Of a DNA stretch of 18,866 bases, positions 1 through 6,561 are shown piece by piece. Made by a program: the position numbers and the translations under genes. Position 1 is the first letter of the stretch. Every line of letters begins with the position of its first letter. A model generated the notes under the pieces. The model saw only the letters and a program-made list of their open reading frames with translations, ran no database searches and was not told the origin of the DNA. This DNA is from Pseudomonadota bacterium (GTDB lineage Bacteria > Desulfobacterota > WTBG01 > CAIYCZ01): assembly GCA_026388865.1 (NCBI GenBank), contig JAPLIX010000402.1:1-18866 (forward strand), given 5' to 3'.

Positions 1-150
1 CCTTCGACAAAGGGGAATGCAATGGGGTCTGGCAGGAGAGAATTCGTCCCGAAGGCCGAAGGGTTTCGGGATTGTGGCTAAAAAACCCCCGTGCGCTCTA
101 GTAAATGACAGCACTATAAATTTTGGGGAAAGTCTTGAAAATAATTTCCC
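1..150. other. Unassigned left edge, no recognisable gene
   Basis: All three forward frames are short and resemble no family I know. The clearest structure is a hairpin with a perfect 7-bp stem (TCCCGAA at 47-53, TTCGGGA at 65-71). An alternative pairing is GGGTTT at 61-66 with AAACCC at 83-88. No T-run follows, so it is not a canonical terminator. It could be the 3' end of an upstream RNA or a decayed coding end. The window starts too late to decide. Confidence 0.3.
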
Positions 151-178
151 TTGACAAAAAAAATATAATACATATAAA
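151..178 (+). promoter_or_regulatory. Sigma-70-like promoter of the rpsP operon
   Basis: A perfect -35 box TTGACA (151-156) is followed after 16 nt by TATAAA (173-178), in a very AT-rich stretch. Transcription would start near 185, giving a leader of about 110 nt before rpsP. No other promoter this good lies upstream of the operon in the window. Confidence 0.7.
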
Positions 179-207
179 TTATACGTTTTCCCATTAAATT
201 AAAAAAG

Positions 208-262
208 ATGCAGTTATTGTGCTATGAGACTGCATGATAAACCACTTACAAGCATAGCACAA
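208..262 (+). promoter_or_regulatory. Putative pseudoknot in the rpsP leader
   Basis: Two perfect stems are interleaved. Stem 1 pairs ATGCAGT (208-214) with ACTGCAT (229-235). Stem 2 pairs TTGTGCTATG (217-226), which lies inside the stem 1 loop, with CATAGCACAA (253-262). The connecting loops are 2, 2 and 17 nt, which suits an H-type pseudoknot. The alternative is two mutually exclusive hairpins. The structure ends 12 nt before the GGAGG at 275-279, so it is well placed to control translation of S16. The base pairing is seen directly. The regulatory role is inferred by analogy with ribosomal-protein autoregulation. Confidence 0.5.
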
Positions 263-272
263 ATCTAATTGA

Positions 273-280
273 AAGGAGGA
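273..280 (+). promoter_or_regulatory. Strong Shine-Dalgarno unusually far from rpsP start
   Basis: AAGGAGGA is a near-perfect ribosome binding site, but 17 nt separate GGAGG (275-279) from the rpsP ATG at 297; 5-9 nt is usual. No ATG, GTG or TTG lies in frame between them, and the ATG matches the conserved S16 N-terminus. The start is therefore right and the spacing is odd. Confidence 0.6.
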
Positions 281-296
281 CAATAGATACCTAACT

Positions 297-563
297 ATGG
301 CTGTTAAAATTCGCCTCGCTAGATATGGCAAGAAAAAAAGACCGTTTTATAGAATAGTTGTGGCTAAGGATACTTCACCTCGCAATGGAAGGTTTATTGA
401 TATGCTGGGGACCTATGACCCCTGCAGCGCGCCGGCTACGGCAAAGATAAACAAAGATAAAGCATTAGCGTGGATTGCACAAGGGGCCCAACCGACACAG
501 TCAGCAATTCAGGTGTTAAAAAAAGGGGGCGTTTTCCAAAAACCTACTCCACCTGCTCAGTAA
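297..563 (+). CDS. rpsP: 30S ribosomal protein S16
   Basis: This is a component of the small ribosomal subunit that binds 16S rRNA early in assembly. The 88-residue product has the family N-terminus (MAVKIRLARYGKKKRPFYRI), the following VVAKDTSPRNGRFIDMLGTYDP region, and the usual length. It is the first gene of a conserved operon order (rpsP-khpA-trmD-rplS-rnhB-yraN) driven by the promoter at 151-178. Its leader carries an unusual structured element and a distant ribosome binding site, which suggests translational control, possibly by S16 itself. Identity is certain; the regulation is inferred. Confidence 0.97.
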   Translation: MAVKIRLARYGKKKRPFYRIVVAKDTSPRNGRFIDMLGTYDPCSAPATAKINKDKALAWIAQGAQPTQSAIQVLKKGGVFQKPTPPAQ

Positions 564-633
564 CCGCCTTGTATTACTAATACATGTGTTTCTGTAATCA
601 GGCATTGCAGTAACGTATAACAGCGGAGGTACC

Positions 634-864
634 ATGAAAGAATTAGTAAAATACATTGCAACGGCACTTGTGGACAATCCGGATGAGGTATCGGTGCATG
701 AAGTTGAGGGAGAGCAGACGTCGGTAATTGAACTGAGAGTAGCAAAAGGCGACCTGGGGAAGATTATTGGAAAACACGGCAAAACCGCCCAGTCAATCAG
801 GACTATTCTTTCCGCTGCATCAGCAAAGATCGGCAAGAGAGCGGTACTGGAGATTATTGAATAG
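634..864 (+). CDS. khpA: KH-domain RNA-binding protein KhpA
   Basis: This small (76 aa) single KH-domain RNA-binding protein belongs to the KhpA/YlqC family. In Firmicutes it works with KhpB in RNA chaperoning and control of cell division and elongation. The type II KH signature GKIIGKHG is at residues 42-49, with the GxxG loop being GKHG at 46-49. A good GGAGG (625-629) precedes the ATG. It sits in its usual place between rpsP and trmD. After its TAG stop the same frame stays open to 1044, and a hairpin overlaps its 3' end. The usual next gene, rimM, is absent. Confidence 0.93.
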   Translation: MKELVKYIATALVDNPDEVSVHEVEGEQTSVIELRVAKGDLGKIIGKHGKTAQSIRTILSAASAKIGKRAVLEIIE

Positions 865-890
865 AGAGCCTTAAGCAGGCTCCCGGTACC
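842..890 (+). repeat. Long imperfect hairpin over the khpA 3' end
   Basis: Outer arms GGTACTGG (842-849) and CCGGTACC (883-890) pair with one G-U. Inner arms GAGCCT (866-871) and AGGCTC (877-882) form a 6-bp stem with a 5-nt loop. There is no T-tract, so it is not a rho-independent terminator. It may stabilise or process the transcript between khpA and trmD, or be chance. Confidence 0.35.
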
Positions 891-1040
891 TCGCATCACT
901 TGGCAGCATAACAATTGCCTGTACCTTGCATCCAAACAGGATGATTTCCTGAAAGGTCCTTTACTAAGCTCTGCAGTGCTGATCAGCATATGTTTCTGTG
1001 AGCTGGTATCCCCGCTGTTTAACAACCGGGCCTTTCGTAC

Positions 1041-1799
1041 ATGATTCATTTTGATATAATTACCCTCTTCCCCCAGATGTTTATTTCCCCTCTGGGGGAA
1101 AGTATTCTCAAACGGGCGCAACAGAACGGGCTGATCAAGATCGGCATTCACCAGCTCCGGGACCACACCGACGACAAGCACCACGTCACGGATGATACCC
1201 CGTACGGCGGTGGCGCCGGGATGGTGATGAAGGTTGAGCCCATAGTAAAGAGCATTGAGCAGCTTAAACGTCCGGGACAGACCCGGGTGATTCTCATGTC
1301 TCCCCAGGGCGCCATGTTTTCCCAGGGGGCAGCCGAGAGACTCAGCGCCTGTGCTCATCTGATCCTTGTCTGCGGAAGATATGAAGGCGTGGATGAGCGG
1401 ATCCAGTTTTTTATTGACGAAGAACTCTCAATAGGTGATTATATTCTCACCGGCGGAGAGCTCGCCTCCCTGGTTATTATAGATGCTGTTTCCCGGCTGG
1501 TGCCGGGGGTCGTGGGAGAGCCGACCTCGGTGGTGGAAGATACGTTTTCCGGCTCGCTCTTGAAATATCCACAATATACCAAGCCGCGCAGCTTTCGCGG
1601 CCTTGAAGTGCCGCCGGTGCTCCTGGGCGGAGACCATCAGAAGATATACCGGTGGAGAAGAGCCGAAGCGCTCAAAAAAACCTGGCACAAGAGACCCGAT
1701 CTCTTGCGGCAGGCTTCGTTAACGGAAGAAGACAAAAAGTTATTGCAGGAAGTAACGCCCGATAACACAATGGAGATGAGTAAAAATGAATTACATTGA
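1041..1799 (+). CDS. trmD: tRNA (guanine-N1-)-methyltransferase TrmD
   Basis: TrmD methylates G37 at N1 in tRNAs with a G36-G37 pair, using S-adenosylmethionine, and prevents +1 frameshifting. The 252-residue protein shows the family signature blocks: YGGGAGM (55-61), CGRYEGVDER (111-120) and SIGDYILTGGE (130-140), the last two forming the trefoil-knot cofactor site. The ATG at 1041 gives the conserved start (MIHFDIITLFPQMF). It overlaps rplS by 14 nt, so the two are probably translationally coupled. A 176-nt spacer separates it from khpA where rimM would normally lie. Confidence 0.96.
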   Translation: MIHFDIITLFPQMFISPLGESILKRAQQNGLIKIGIHQLRDHTDDKHHVTDDTPYGGGAGMVMKVEPIVKSIEQLKRPGQTRVILMSPQGAMFSQGAAERLSACAHLILVCGRYEGVDERIQFFIDEELSIGDYILTGGELASLVIIDAVSRLVPGVVGEPTSVVEDTFSGSLLKYPQYTKPRSFRGLEVPPVLLGGDHQKIYRWRRAEALKKTWHKRPDLLRQASLTEEDKKLLQEVTPDNTMEMSKNELH

Positions 1800-2133
1800 A
1801 CGCCTGGAAAAAGAGCAGATGCGCACCGATATCCTCCCCTTCCGTCCCGGAGATACGGTCAAAGTTCATGTCAAGATCAAAGAAGGGGACAAGGAGAGGA
1901 TCCAAGCATTCCAGGGGGTGGTTATCAGCAAAAGACAGTGCAGCCTGCGTTCAAGTTTTACGGTCAGAAAGATATCCTATGGCGTTGGCGTAGAAAGAAT
2001 CTTTCCCCTTCATTCTCCCACGATTGACCGGATTGAGATTGTACAACGGGGCAGGGTGCGCAGGGCACGTCTCTACTATCTGAGAAGTTTAAAGGGTAAA
2101 GCGGCCCGCATAAAAGAAAAAAAGTTTCAATAA
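1786..2133 (+). CDS. rplS: 50S ribosomal protein L19
   Basis: L19 lies at the 30S-50S interface and contacts both subunits. The 115-residue product matches the family throughout: N-terminal MNYIERLEKEQMR, the FRPGDTVKVHVKIKEG segment, the FQGVVI and YGVGVERIFPLHSP segments, and a basic C-terminus. The start lies inside the end of trmD, a common arrangement in this operon that implies coupled translation. Length is normal and no residue looks unusual. Confidence 0.97.
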   Translation: MNYIERLEKEQMRTDILPFRPGDTVKVHVKIKEGDKERIQAFQGVVISKRQCSLRSSFTVRKISYGVGVERIFPLHSPTIDRIEIVQRGRVRRARLYYLRSLKGKAARIKEKKFQ

Positions 2134-2174
2134 CCACTGACCGCCATACGGTGCAATAACCCTCACGCGAGCAC

Positions 2175-2819
2175 ATGACGTCTCTGTCCTCACTGCTCAA
2201 GGATTCCCCCTGTCCGGAAAAAATATTGTCTGAACGGGGATATGTGTATATTGCAGGAGTTGATGAGGTTGGCAGAGGTCCGCTCGCCGGTCCGGTAGTG
2301 GCCGGTGCGGTAATTTTTCCCTGCAGCTGGACGCACCCCGCGATAAGGGACTCAAAACAGCTTACCGAGAAAAAGCGCGAGCAGCTCTATGCTGTTATCT
2401 GTCAGGCGGCTCTTGCCTGGAGCTGGGCGGCAGTTGATCACCGCGAGATTGACCGGATAAACATTCTTCAGGCAAGCCTCAAGGCAATGCAGGGTGCCGT
2501 AGAAGCACTGACACTCACCCCTGATTATCTTTTGATTGACGGTATCTATCCGATAGCTACGGTAATCCCCCAGACCCCCCTTATAAAAGGCGACCAGCGC
2601 AGCCTCGCCACGGCAGCAGCCTCTATTATGGCTAAGGTCACCAGAGATACCATTATGAAGCAGTACCATGAACAATACCCCCAGTACAATTTTGCCCGCA
2701 ACAAGGGGTATGGTACCAGAGAGCATCTCCGTGCGCTGGCTTCCTGCGGGCCTTCTCCTATTCATAGACAAAGCTTTATGCACGGACAAACCTTCTTAAC
2801 ATCGGCCTGCCATGACTGA
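2175..2819 (+). CDS. rnhB: Ribonuclease HII
   Basis: This enzyme cleaves the RNA strand of RNA-DNA hybrids and starts removal of single ribonucleotides from DNA. The 214-residue protein has the active-site motif GVDEVGRG (28-35, with D30 and E31), DSKQL (59-63), the metal-binding aspartate in LLIDG (D122), and SIMAKVTRD ending in D158, so all four carboxylates are present. The ATG at 2175 lacks a clear ribosome binding site, and there is a 41-nt gap after rplS. Its last 8 nt overlap the start of yraN. Confidence 0.95.
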   Translation: MTSLSSLLKDSPCPEKILSERGYVYIAGVDEVGRGPLAGPVVAGAVIFPCSWTHPAIRDSKQLTEKKREQLYAVICQAALAWSWAAVDHREIDRINILQASLKAMQGAVEALTLTPDYLLIDGIYPIATVIPQTPLIKGDQRSLATAAASIMAKVTRDTIMKQYHEQYPQYNFARNKGYGTREHLRALASCGPSPIHRQSFMHGQTFLTSACHD

Positions 2820-3186
2820 CCACAGGAAACGTCTGGGAGCGCGGGGGGAAGAACTTGCACTGGCATTTCTCAAAAAGAGCCGTTTTACCGTACTGGCGAA
2901 AAATTACCGCTGCCGCTATGGGGAAATAGATATTATCGCCCGCGACCCGGGCCAGGTCCTCTCCTTCATTGAGGTAAAAACCAGGAGTTCCCAATCACAC
3001 GGAACACCCCAGGAGGCGGTCACCGTGAGAAAGCAGGGGCAGATCTGTAAAGTTGCACTGGAGTTTATCCAGCGGTATAGGCTGGAAAATAAACCTGCCC
3101 GCTTTGATGTGGTAGCAGTGAACCTGTTACCTGCCGGACACACGGTCGAGCTTATTCAAAACGCTTTTGAACTCAATCTTTTCTGA
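2812..3186 (+). CDS. yraN: UPF0102 family YraN protein
   Basis: This 124-residue protein belongs to the YraN/UPF0102 family, which has a Holliday-junction-resolvase-like nuclease fold but no firmly established role. The N-terminal helix motif (GARGEELALAFL, 9-20), GEIDIIARD (37-45) and FIEVKTR (52-58) carry the E/D-EVK residues typical of this fold. It overlaps rnhB by 8 nt; rnhB-yraN is a very common pair. Length is usual for the family. Confidence 0.93.
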   Translation: MTDHRKRLGARGEELALAFLKKSRFTVLAKNYRCRYGEIDIIARDPGQVLSFIEVKTRSSQSHGTPQEAVTVRKQGQICKVALEFIQRYRLENKPARFDVVAVNLLPAGHTVELIQNAFELNLF

Positions 3187-3202
3187 CAGGCACGATGCAT
3201 CA

Positions 3203-5206
3203 ATGGAATTACCGCAGCGAAAAAAGAAGCATCCGGGATTAATTCTCTCCTTTCTGGTTGTGCTCCCCTTGAGCCTGGTGATACTGGCGGTATCCGCGTG
3301 CGTCATTCTCTACAACTATTTCAGCTATAATCTGCCCCGTCTCTATTCGTTAAATGATTACCGGCCGCCGCTGGTCACTGAAGTCTACGCCGGCACTGGC
3401 GAGCTGATCGGCGAGTTCTGTACGGAGCGGCGCTACATGGTGAAACTCCCTGCGGTCGCTCCGGTATTCATCAAGGCCATTATAGCCGCAGAAGATGCCC
3501 AGTTTTTTGAACACAAAGGCATCAATTACGAGAGTATTCTGCGCGCCGCGCTCATCAATCTGCTGTCCGGAGAGATAAAGCAGGGCGGCAGCACCATCAC
3601 CCAGCAGATCACCAAATCGCTGCTCCTCACGCCTGAAAAAAGCTATGCCCGCAAGATAAAAGAGGCGATTCTGGCACGGCGCATTGAAACCTCTCTCACC
3701 AAGAATGATATTCTTACCCTGTATATTAATCAGATCTACTTTGGCCAGGGGGCCTATGGTGTTGAGGCAGCCGCGCGCTCCTACTTCGGAAAATCGGCAG
3801 CCGCCCTTACCCTGGCTGAGGCCGCGCTCCTGGCAGGGCTGCCAAAAGCCCCCAGTTATTATTCACCGCTTCGCTATCTGGCACGCGCCCGGCAGCGCCA
3901 GAGCTATGTGCTGGAGCGGATGCTGGAGCAGCGCTACATCACTGCTGCCGAAAAACAGGCAGCTGAAAAAGAGCCCCTCGGTTTCAAGCAGCTGGAAAAC
4001 ATCAACGCAACCCGGTCTCCCTATTTTACTGAATATATCCGGCAGGCAGTGGAGAAAAAATATGGAGCACAGGCGCTCTATGAAGACGGGTTGCGCATTG
4101 AGACAACGCTGAATATCGCCATGGAACAGGCTGCCCAGGAAGCCATCCGTTACGGGCTGGAAGAATACGAGAAAAGGCACAAAAAGGCGTCCCTGGATAA
4201 AAAAAGGGTTGAGGCGGCACTGGTCTGCATGGATCCCTATTCAGGCTACATCCGGGCCATGATTGGTGGACGGGATTTCTCCAACACCCAGTTTAACCGG
4301 GCAGTCCAGGCGCAGCGGCAGCCCGGCTCCTCTTTTAAACCGATCATCTATGCTGCCGCCCTGGACAAGGGCTACACCCCCGCCAGCATTATCGTGGATG
4401 CTCCCATTGCGTTTAAGATGGGCAGGGGGAAACTGTGGGAGCCGCAAAATTATGATGAGAAGTATTTAGGCCCCATAACGCTGCGGAAAGCGCTTACCCT
4501 CTCGCGCAATGTGGTGACCATAAAAATACTGCAGGATATCGGCATCAATTATGCCGTCAAGTACGCGCGGCAGTTTGGGATTGATACGCCGCTCAATAAG
4601 GACCTCACCCTGGCGCTGGGAACACCTAATCTTACGCTGCTGCAGATGGTGCAGGCATATGCGGTGTTTTGCGCCCACGGTGTCCGGGTGGAGCCCCTTG
4701 CCATCACCAGAATTCTGGACCGTGACGGCAGCCTGGTTGAGGAAAACTCTCCGCAGCTCTATCAGGCTCTTAATCCACAGACTGCGTACCTGATGACCAG
4801 CCTCCTGCAGAGCGTCGTTGAAGAGGGGACCGGGAAAAAGGTTTCCGCGCTCAACCGCCCGTGCGCGGGCAAAACCGGGTCGACCAATGATTTCCGGGAT
4901 GCCTGGTTTATCGGGTTCACGCCGCAGCTGGTAACAGGGGCCTGGGTTGGTTATGATGATAACGCTTCACTGGGGAAACGTGAAACAGGAGGCGTGGTAG
5001 CAGCTCCCATCTGGCTTAACTTCATGCAGCAGGTGGTAAAGGATATTCCGGTCAAGCTGTTTGAGGTGCCGGAAGGCGTGGTCTTTGCAAAAATAAATCC
5101 TGCAACAGGATTCGCTCCGCAGAGTGCCTCGGAAGCAACTATCTTCGAGTGCTTCAAGGAAGGCACCATGCCTATGCCCTATTACCGGGACGCTGCCGGG
5201 CAATAA
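3203..5206 (+). CDS. mrcA: Class A penicillin-binding protein (PBP1A type)
   Basis: This bifunctional peptidoglycan synthase polymerises glycan strands and crosslinks stem peptides at the outer face of the inner membrane. With the ATG at 3203 it is 667 aa: a basic N-terminus and one membrane anchor (about 14-40), then a GT51 transglycosylase with EDAQFFEHKG (97-106, catalytic E97) and GGSTITQQ (128-135). The transpeptidase follows with SSFK (376-379, acyl-ester Ser376), SRN (434-436) and KTGS (557-560). A TTG at 3167 is in frame but would overlap yraN by 20 nt, so I prefer 3203; the ribosome binding site is weak either way. It is shorter than E. coli PBP1A and lacks a long OB insert. It converges on pcm 20 nt downstream. 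Confidence 0.94.
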   Translation: MELPQRKKKHPGLILSFLVVLPLSLVILAVSACVILYNYFSYNLPRLYSLNDYRPPLVTEVYAGTGELIGEFCTERRYMVKLPAVAPVFIKAIIAAEDAQFFEHKGINYESILRAALINLLSGEIKQGGSTITQQITKSLLLTPEKSYARKIKEAILARRIETSLTKNDILTLYINQIYFGQGAYGVEAAARSYFGKSAAALTLAEAALLAGLPKAPSYYSPLRYLARARQRQSYVLERMLEQRYITAAEKQAAEKEPLGFKQLENINATRSPYFTEYIRQAVEKKYGAQALYEDGLRIETTLNIAMEQAAQEAIRYGLEEYEKRHKKASLDKKRVEAALVCMDPYSGYIRAMIGGRDFSNTQFNRAVQAQRQPGSSFKPIIYAAALDKGYTPASIIVDAPIAFKMGRGKLWEPQNYDEKYLGPITLRKALTLSRNVVTIKILQDIGINYAVKYARQFGIDTPLNKDLTLALGTPNLTLLQMVQAYAVFCAHGVRVEPLAITRILDRDGSLVEENSPQLYQALNPQTAYLMTSLLQSVVEEGTGKKVSALNRPCAGKTGSTNDFRDAWFIGFTPQLVTGAWVGYDDNASLGKRETGGVVAAPIWLNFMQQVVKDIPVKLFEVPEGVVFAKINPATGFAPQSASEATIFECFKEGTMPMPYYRDAAGQ

Positions 5207-5226
5207 TGTTCGTGCGCTGCAAGCGG

Positions 5227-5997
5227 CTATTCCGAAGAACGGCCCGTGCCCTGTGCCTCCCCCACCATGGGAACAAAGCGCACCGTGCTGATACTTTTCT
5301 GTTCTATGGTTCCGTTCTTTTTTACTCCCAGCACCAGGAGCTGCAAAAACCTGGTGTCTCCCCGCGGCAGAATAATCCTGCCACCCTCTTTGAGCTGTGC
5401 TGTCAGCGCAGGCGGAATGCTGCCAACCGCGCAGGTCACCAGGATGGCATCATAGGGCGCATATTCCTTCCACCCCTGATAGCCGTCTCCGGTCTTAATC
5501 TTTATGGTGCGGTATCCCATCGATTTCAAAAGCTCCTCTGCCCGGACGGCCAGTGTTTTAATGATTTCCACGGAATATACCTGCTGCACAATCTCAGCAA
5601 GCACTGCTGCCTGATAGCCGGAACCGGTTCCTATCTCCAGCACTTTGTCCTCTTTCCTTAATCCAAGGCTCTGGGTCATGAGCGCTACCATATAGGGCTG
5701 TGAGATGGTCTGCTCCGCTCCAATGGGCAGGGGATAATCCTCATACGCCTGGTCCTGGAGCTGCTTATCAACAAAAAGATGCCGCGGTATTTTTTCCATA
5801 GCCTTCAGCACCGCAGGATCTTTGATATTACGCCCCTTAATATCCCTCTCGATCATCACGTGCCTCTTCGCAGCAAAGGGATCGTTCTGCTCCGGCAAAG
5901 CGCTGGCAACAGAAAAACTGAACAGCAGCCAGAGTTGCATAGCACTCAGTGCCAGCAGCACAGATGAAATATTTTCACCGGTTTTTGTCTGCTGCAT
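5227..5997 (-). CDS. pcm: Exported protein-L-isoaspartate O-methyltransferase
   Basis: Pcm methylates isoaspartyl residues in aged proteins with SAM so that they can revert to aspartate. The 256-aa product has the PCMT hallmark GAEQTISQPYMVALM (93-107), SAM motif I LEIGTGSGY (120-128), and the terminal RFVPM segment. I chose the ATG at 5997 because GGGGAGGG lies just upstream on this strand; an earlier in-frame codon at 6051 lacks such a site. From 5997 the N-terminus is a typical signal peptide: hydrophobic residues about 11-30 and a likely cleavage after ASA near 33. That implies a periplasmic enzyme, whereas most Pcm proteins are cytoplasmic. Catalytic identity is secure; export is inferred. 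Confidence 0.9.
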   Translation of the reverse strand: MQQTKTGENISSVLLALSAMQLWLLFSFSVASALPEQNDPFAAKRHVMIERDIKGRNIKDPAVLKAMEKIPRHLFVDKQLQDQAYEDYPLPIGAEQTISQPYMVALMTQSLGLRKEDKVLEIGTGSGYQAAVLAEIVQQVYSVEIIKTLAVRAEELLKSMGYRTIKIKTGDGYQGWKEYAPYDAILVTCAVGSIPPALTAQLKEGGRIILPRGDTRFLQLLVLGVKKNGTIEQKSISTVRFVPMVGEAQGTGRSSE

Positions 5998-6150
5998 GAC
6001 GCCCTCCCCAAAATAAATTATTTCCGGTTTTGTGAAGCATCCTGCTAACACCAGTTAATGATAGAGGCAATGCCGTTTAAAGCAACTCGTGGCTCAGAAT
6101 AATCAATTAATGCTCGTCTCCCCGTTCCACTTTTGTTATTAATACATAAG

Positions 6151-6285
6151 GCTACCTCTAAAAATGTCATTCCCGTGAAAGCTTGTCATCGAATGTTTTA
6201 GTCGGGGACGGGAATCTATAACCAAGTGAAATCATTGGACTCCCGCTTTCGCGGGAGTGACAGATTGGGAATTATTAGAGGTTCT
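6151..6285. mobile_element. MITE-like element with CATAAG target duplication
   Basis: Imperfect terminal inverted repeats contain ACCTCTAAAAAT (from 6154) and ATTATTAGAGGT (to 6282), with one mismatch. They continue inward as related GTCATTCCCG/GTCACTCCCG blocks. The direct repeat CATAAG lies at both edges (6145-6150 and 6286-6291), as expected for a 6-bp target-site duplication. Inside is a perfect 8-bp stem, ACTCCCGC/GCGGGAGT (6239-6258). There is no coding capacity, so any transposase would act in trans. The GTCATTCCCG core resembles dispersed repeats I associate with Nitrospirota and Desulfobacterota. Confidence 0.6.
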
Positions 6286-6358
6286 CATAAGTGAATTACC
6301 CCGCAGCCTCTGCTTAGGGGCATCTTACCAGTTATTTGATTTTTTTTAAGCCTTCATC

Positions 6359-6377
6359 CCCGCTGTAGAACAGCGGG
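6359..6377. terminator. GC-rich hairpin, possible terminator
   Basis: CCCGCTGT (6359-6366) pairs perfectly with ACAGCGGG (6370-6377) across a 3-nt loop, and a T-rich stretch follows from 6379. No gene ends just upstream, as pcm runs the other way. It may therefore be a stray terminator, part of a dispersed repeat, or insulation for the downstream promoter. The rest of the 5998-6561 spacer holds the element at 6151-6285, the promoter at 6429 and a leader hairpin. Confidence 0.4.
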
Positions 6378-6428
6378 ATATTCTGTTTTATTTTTATAAA
6401 AAATTTTATATATTTAGAAAGATTTTTC

Positions 6429-6456
6429 TTGCAAAACAGAAAAAGGTTGCTACAAT
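6429..6456 (+). promoter_or_regulatory. Promoter for the HTH/HD-GYP gene
   Basis: TTGCAA (6429-6434) and TACAAT (6451-6456) are separated by 16 nt in an AT-rich stretch, about 100 nt upstream of the coding start. The implied leader contains the hairpin at 6482-6502. Confidence 0.5.
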
Positions 6457-6481
6457 GATATAAAAACGGATAAATAACATG

Positions 6482-6502
6482 TTTTTCCCAAGAAGGGAAA
6501 AA
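6482..6502 (+). promoter_or_regulatory. Leader hairpin before the HD-GYP gene
   Basis: TTTTTCCC (6482-6489) pairs perfectly with GGGAAAAA (6495-6502) over a 5-nt loop. A run of T follows about 10 nt later (from 6513), too far for a standard terminator. It could be an attenuator or an mRNA-stabilising stem. Confidence 0.35.
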
Positions 6503-6561
6503 GTCAAGGGTAATTTTTTTTGAATTCTGCTTTTTAATTTATAAAGAAAAAGGGGTGGGTT

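Noticed and set aside
865..1040. Decayed rimM between khpA and trmD
   Set aside because: None of the three forward frames shows RimM N-terminal or PRC-barrel-like motifs.
516..1358. 280-codon open frame on the minus strand across rpsP, khpA and trmD
   Set aside because: It lies antisense to three confident genes and has no recognisable domain or ribosome binding site.
5149..5661. 170-codon plus-strand frame over the PBP end and pcm
   Set aside because: It overlaps two confident genes, and the translation is Arg/His/Cys-rich without motifs.
6151..6285. CRISPR array or tRNA in the 5998-6561 spacer
   Set aside because: There are no regularly spaced direct repeats and no cloverleaf; the repeats are inverted and bounded by a short duplication.
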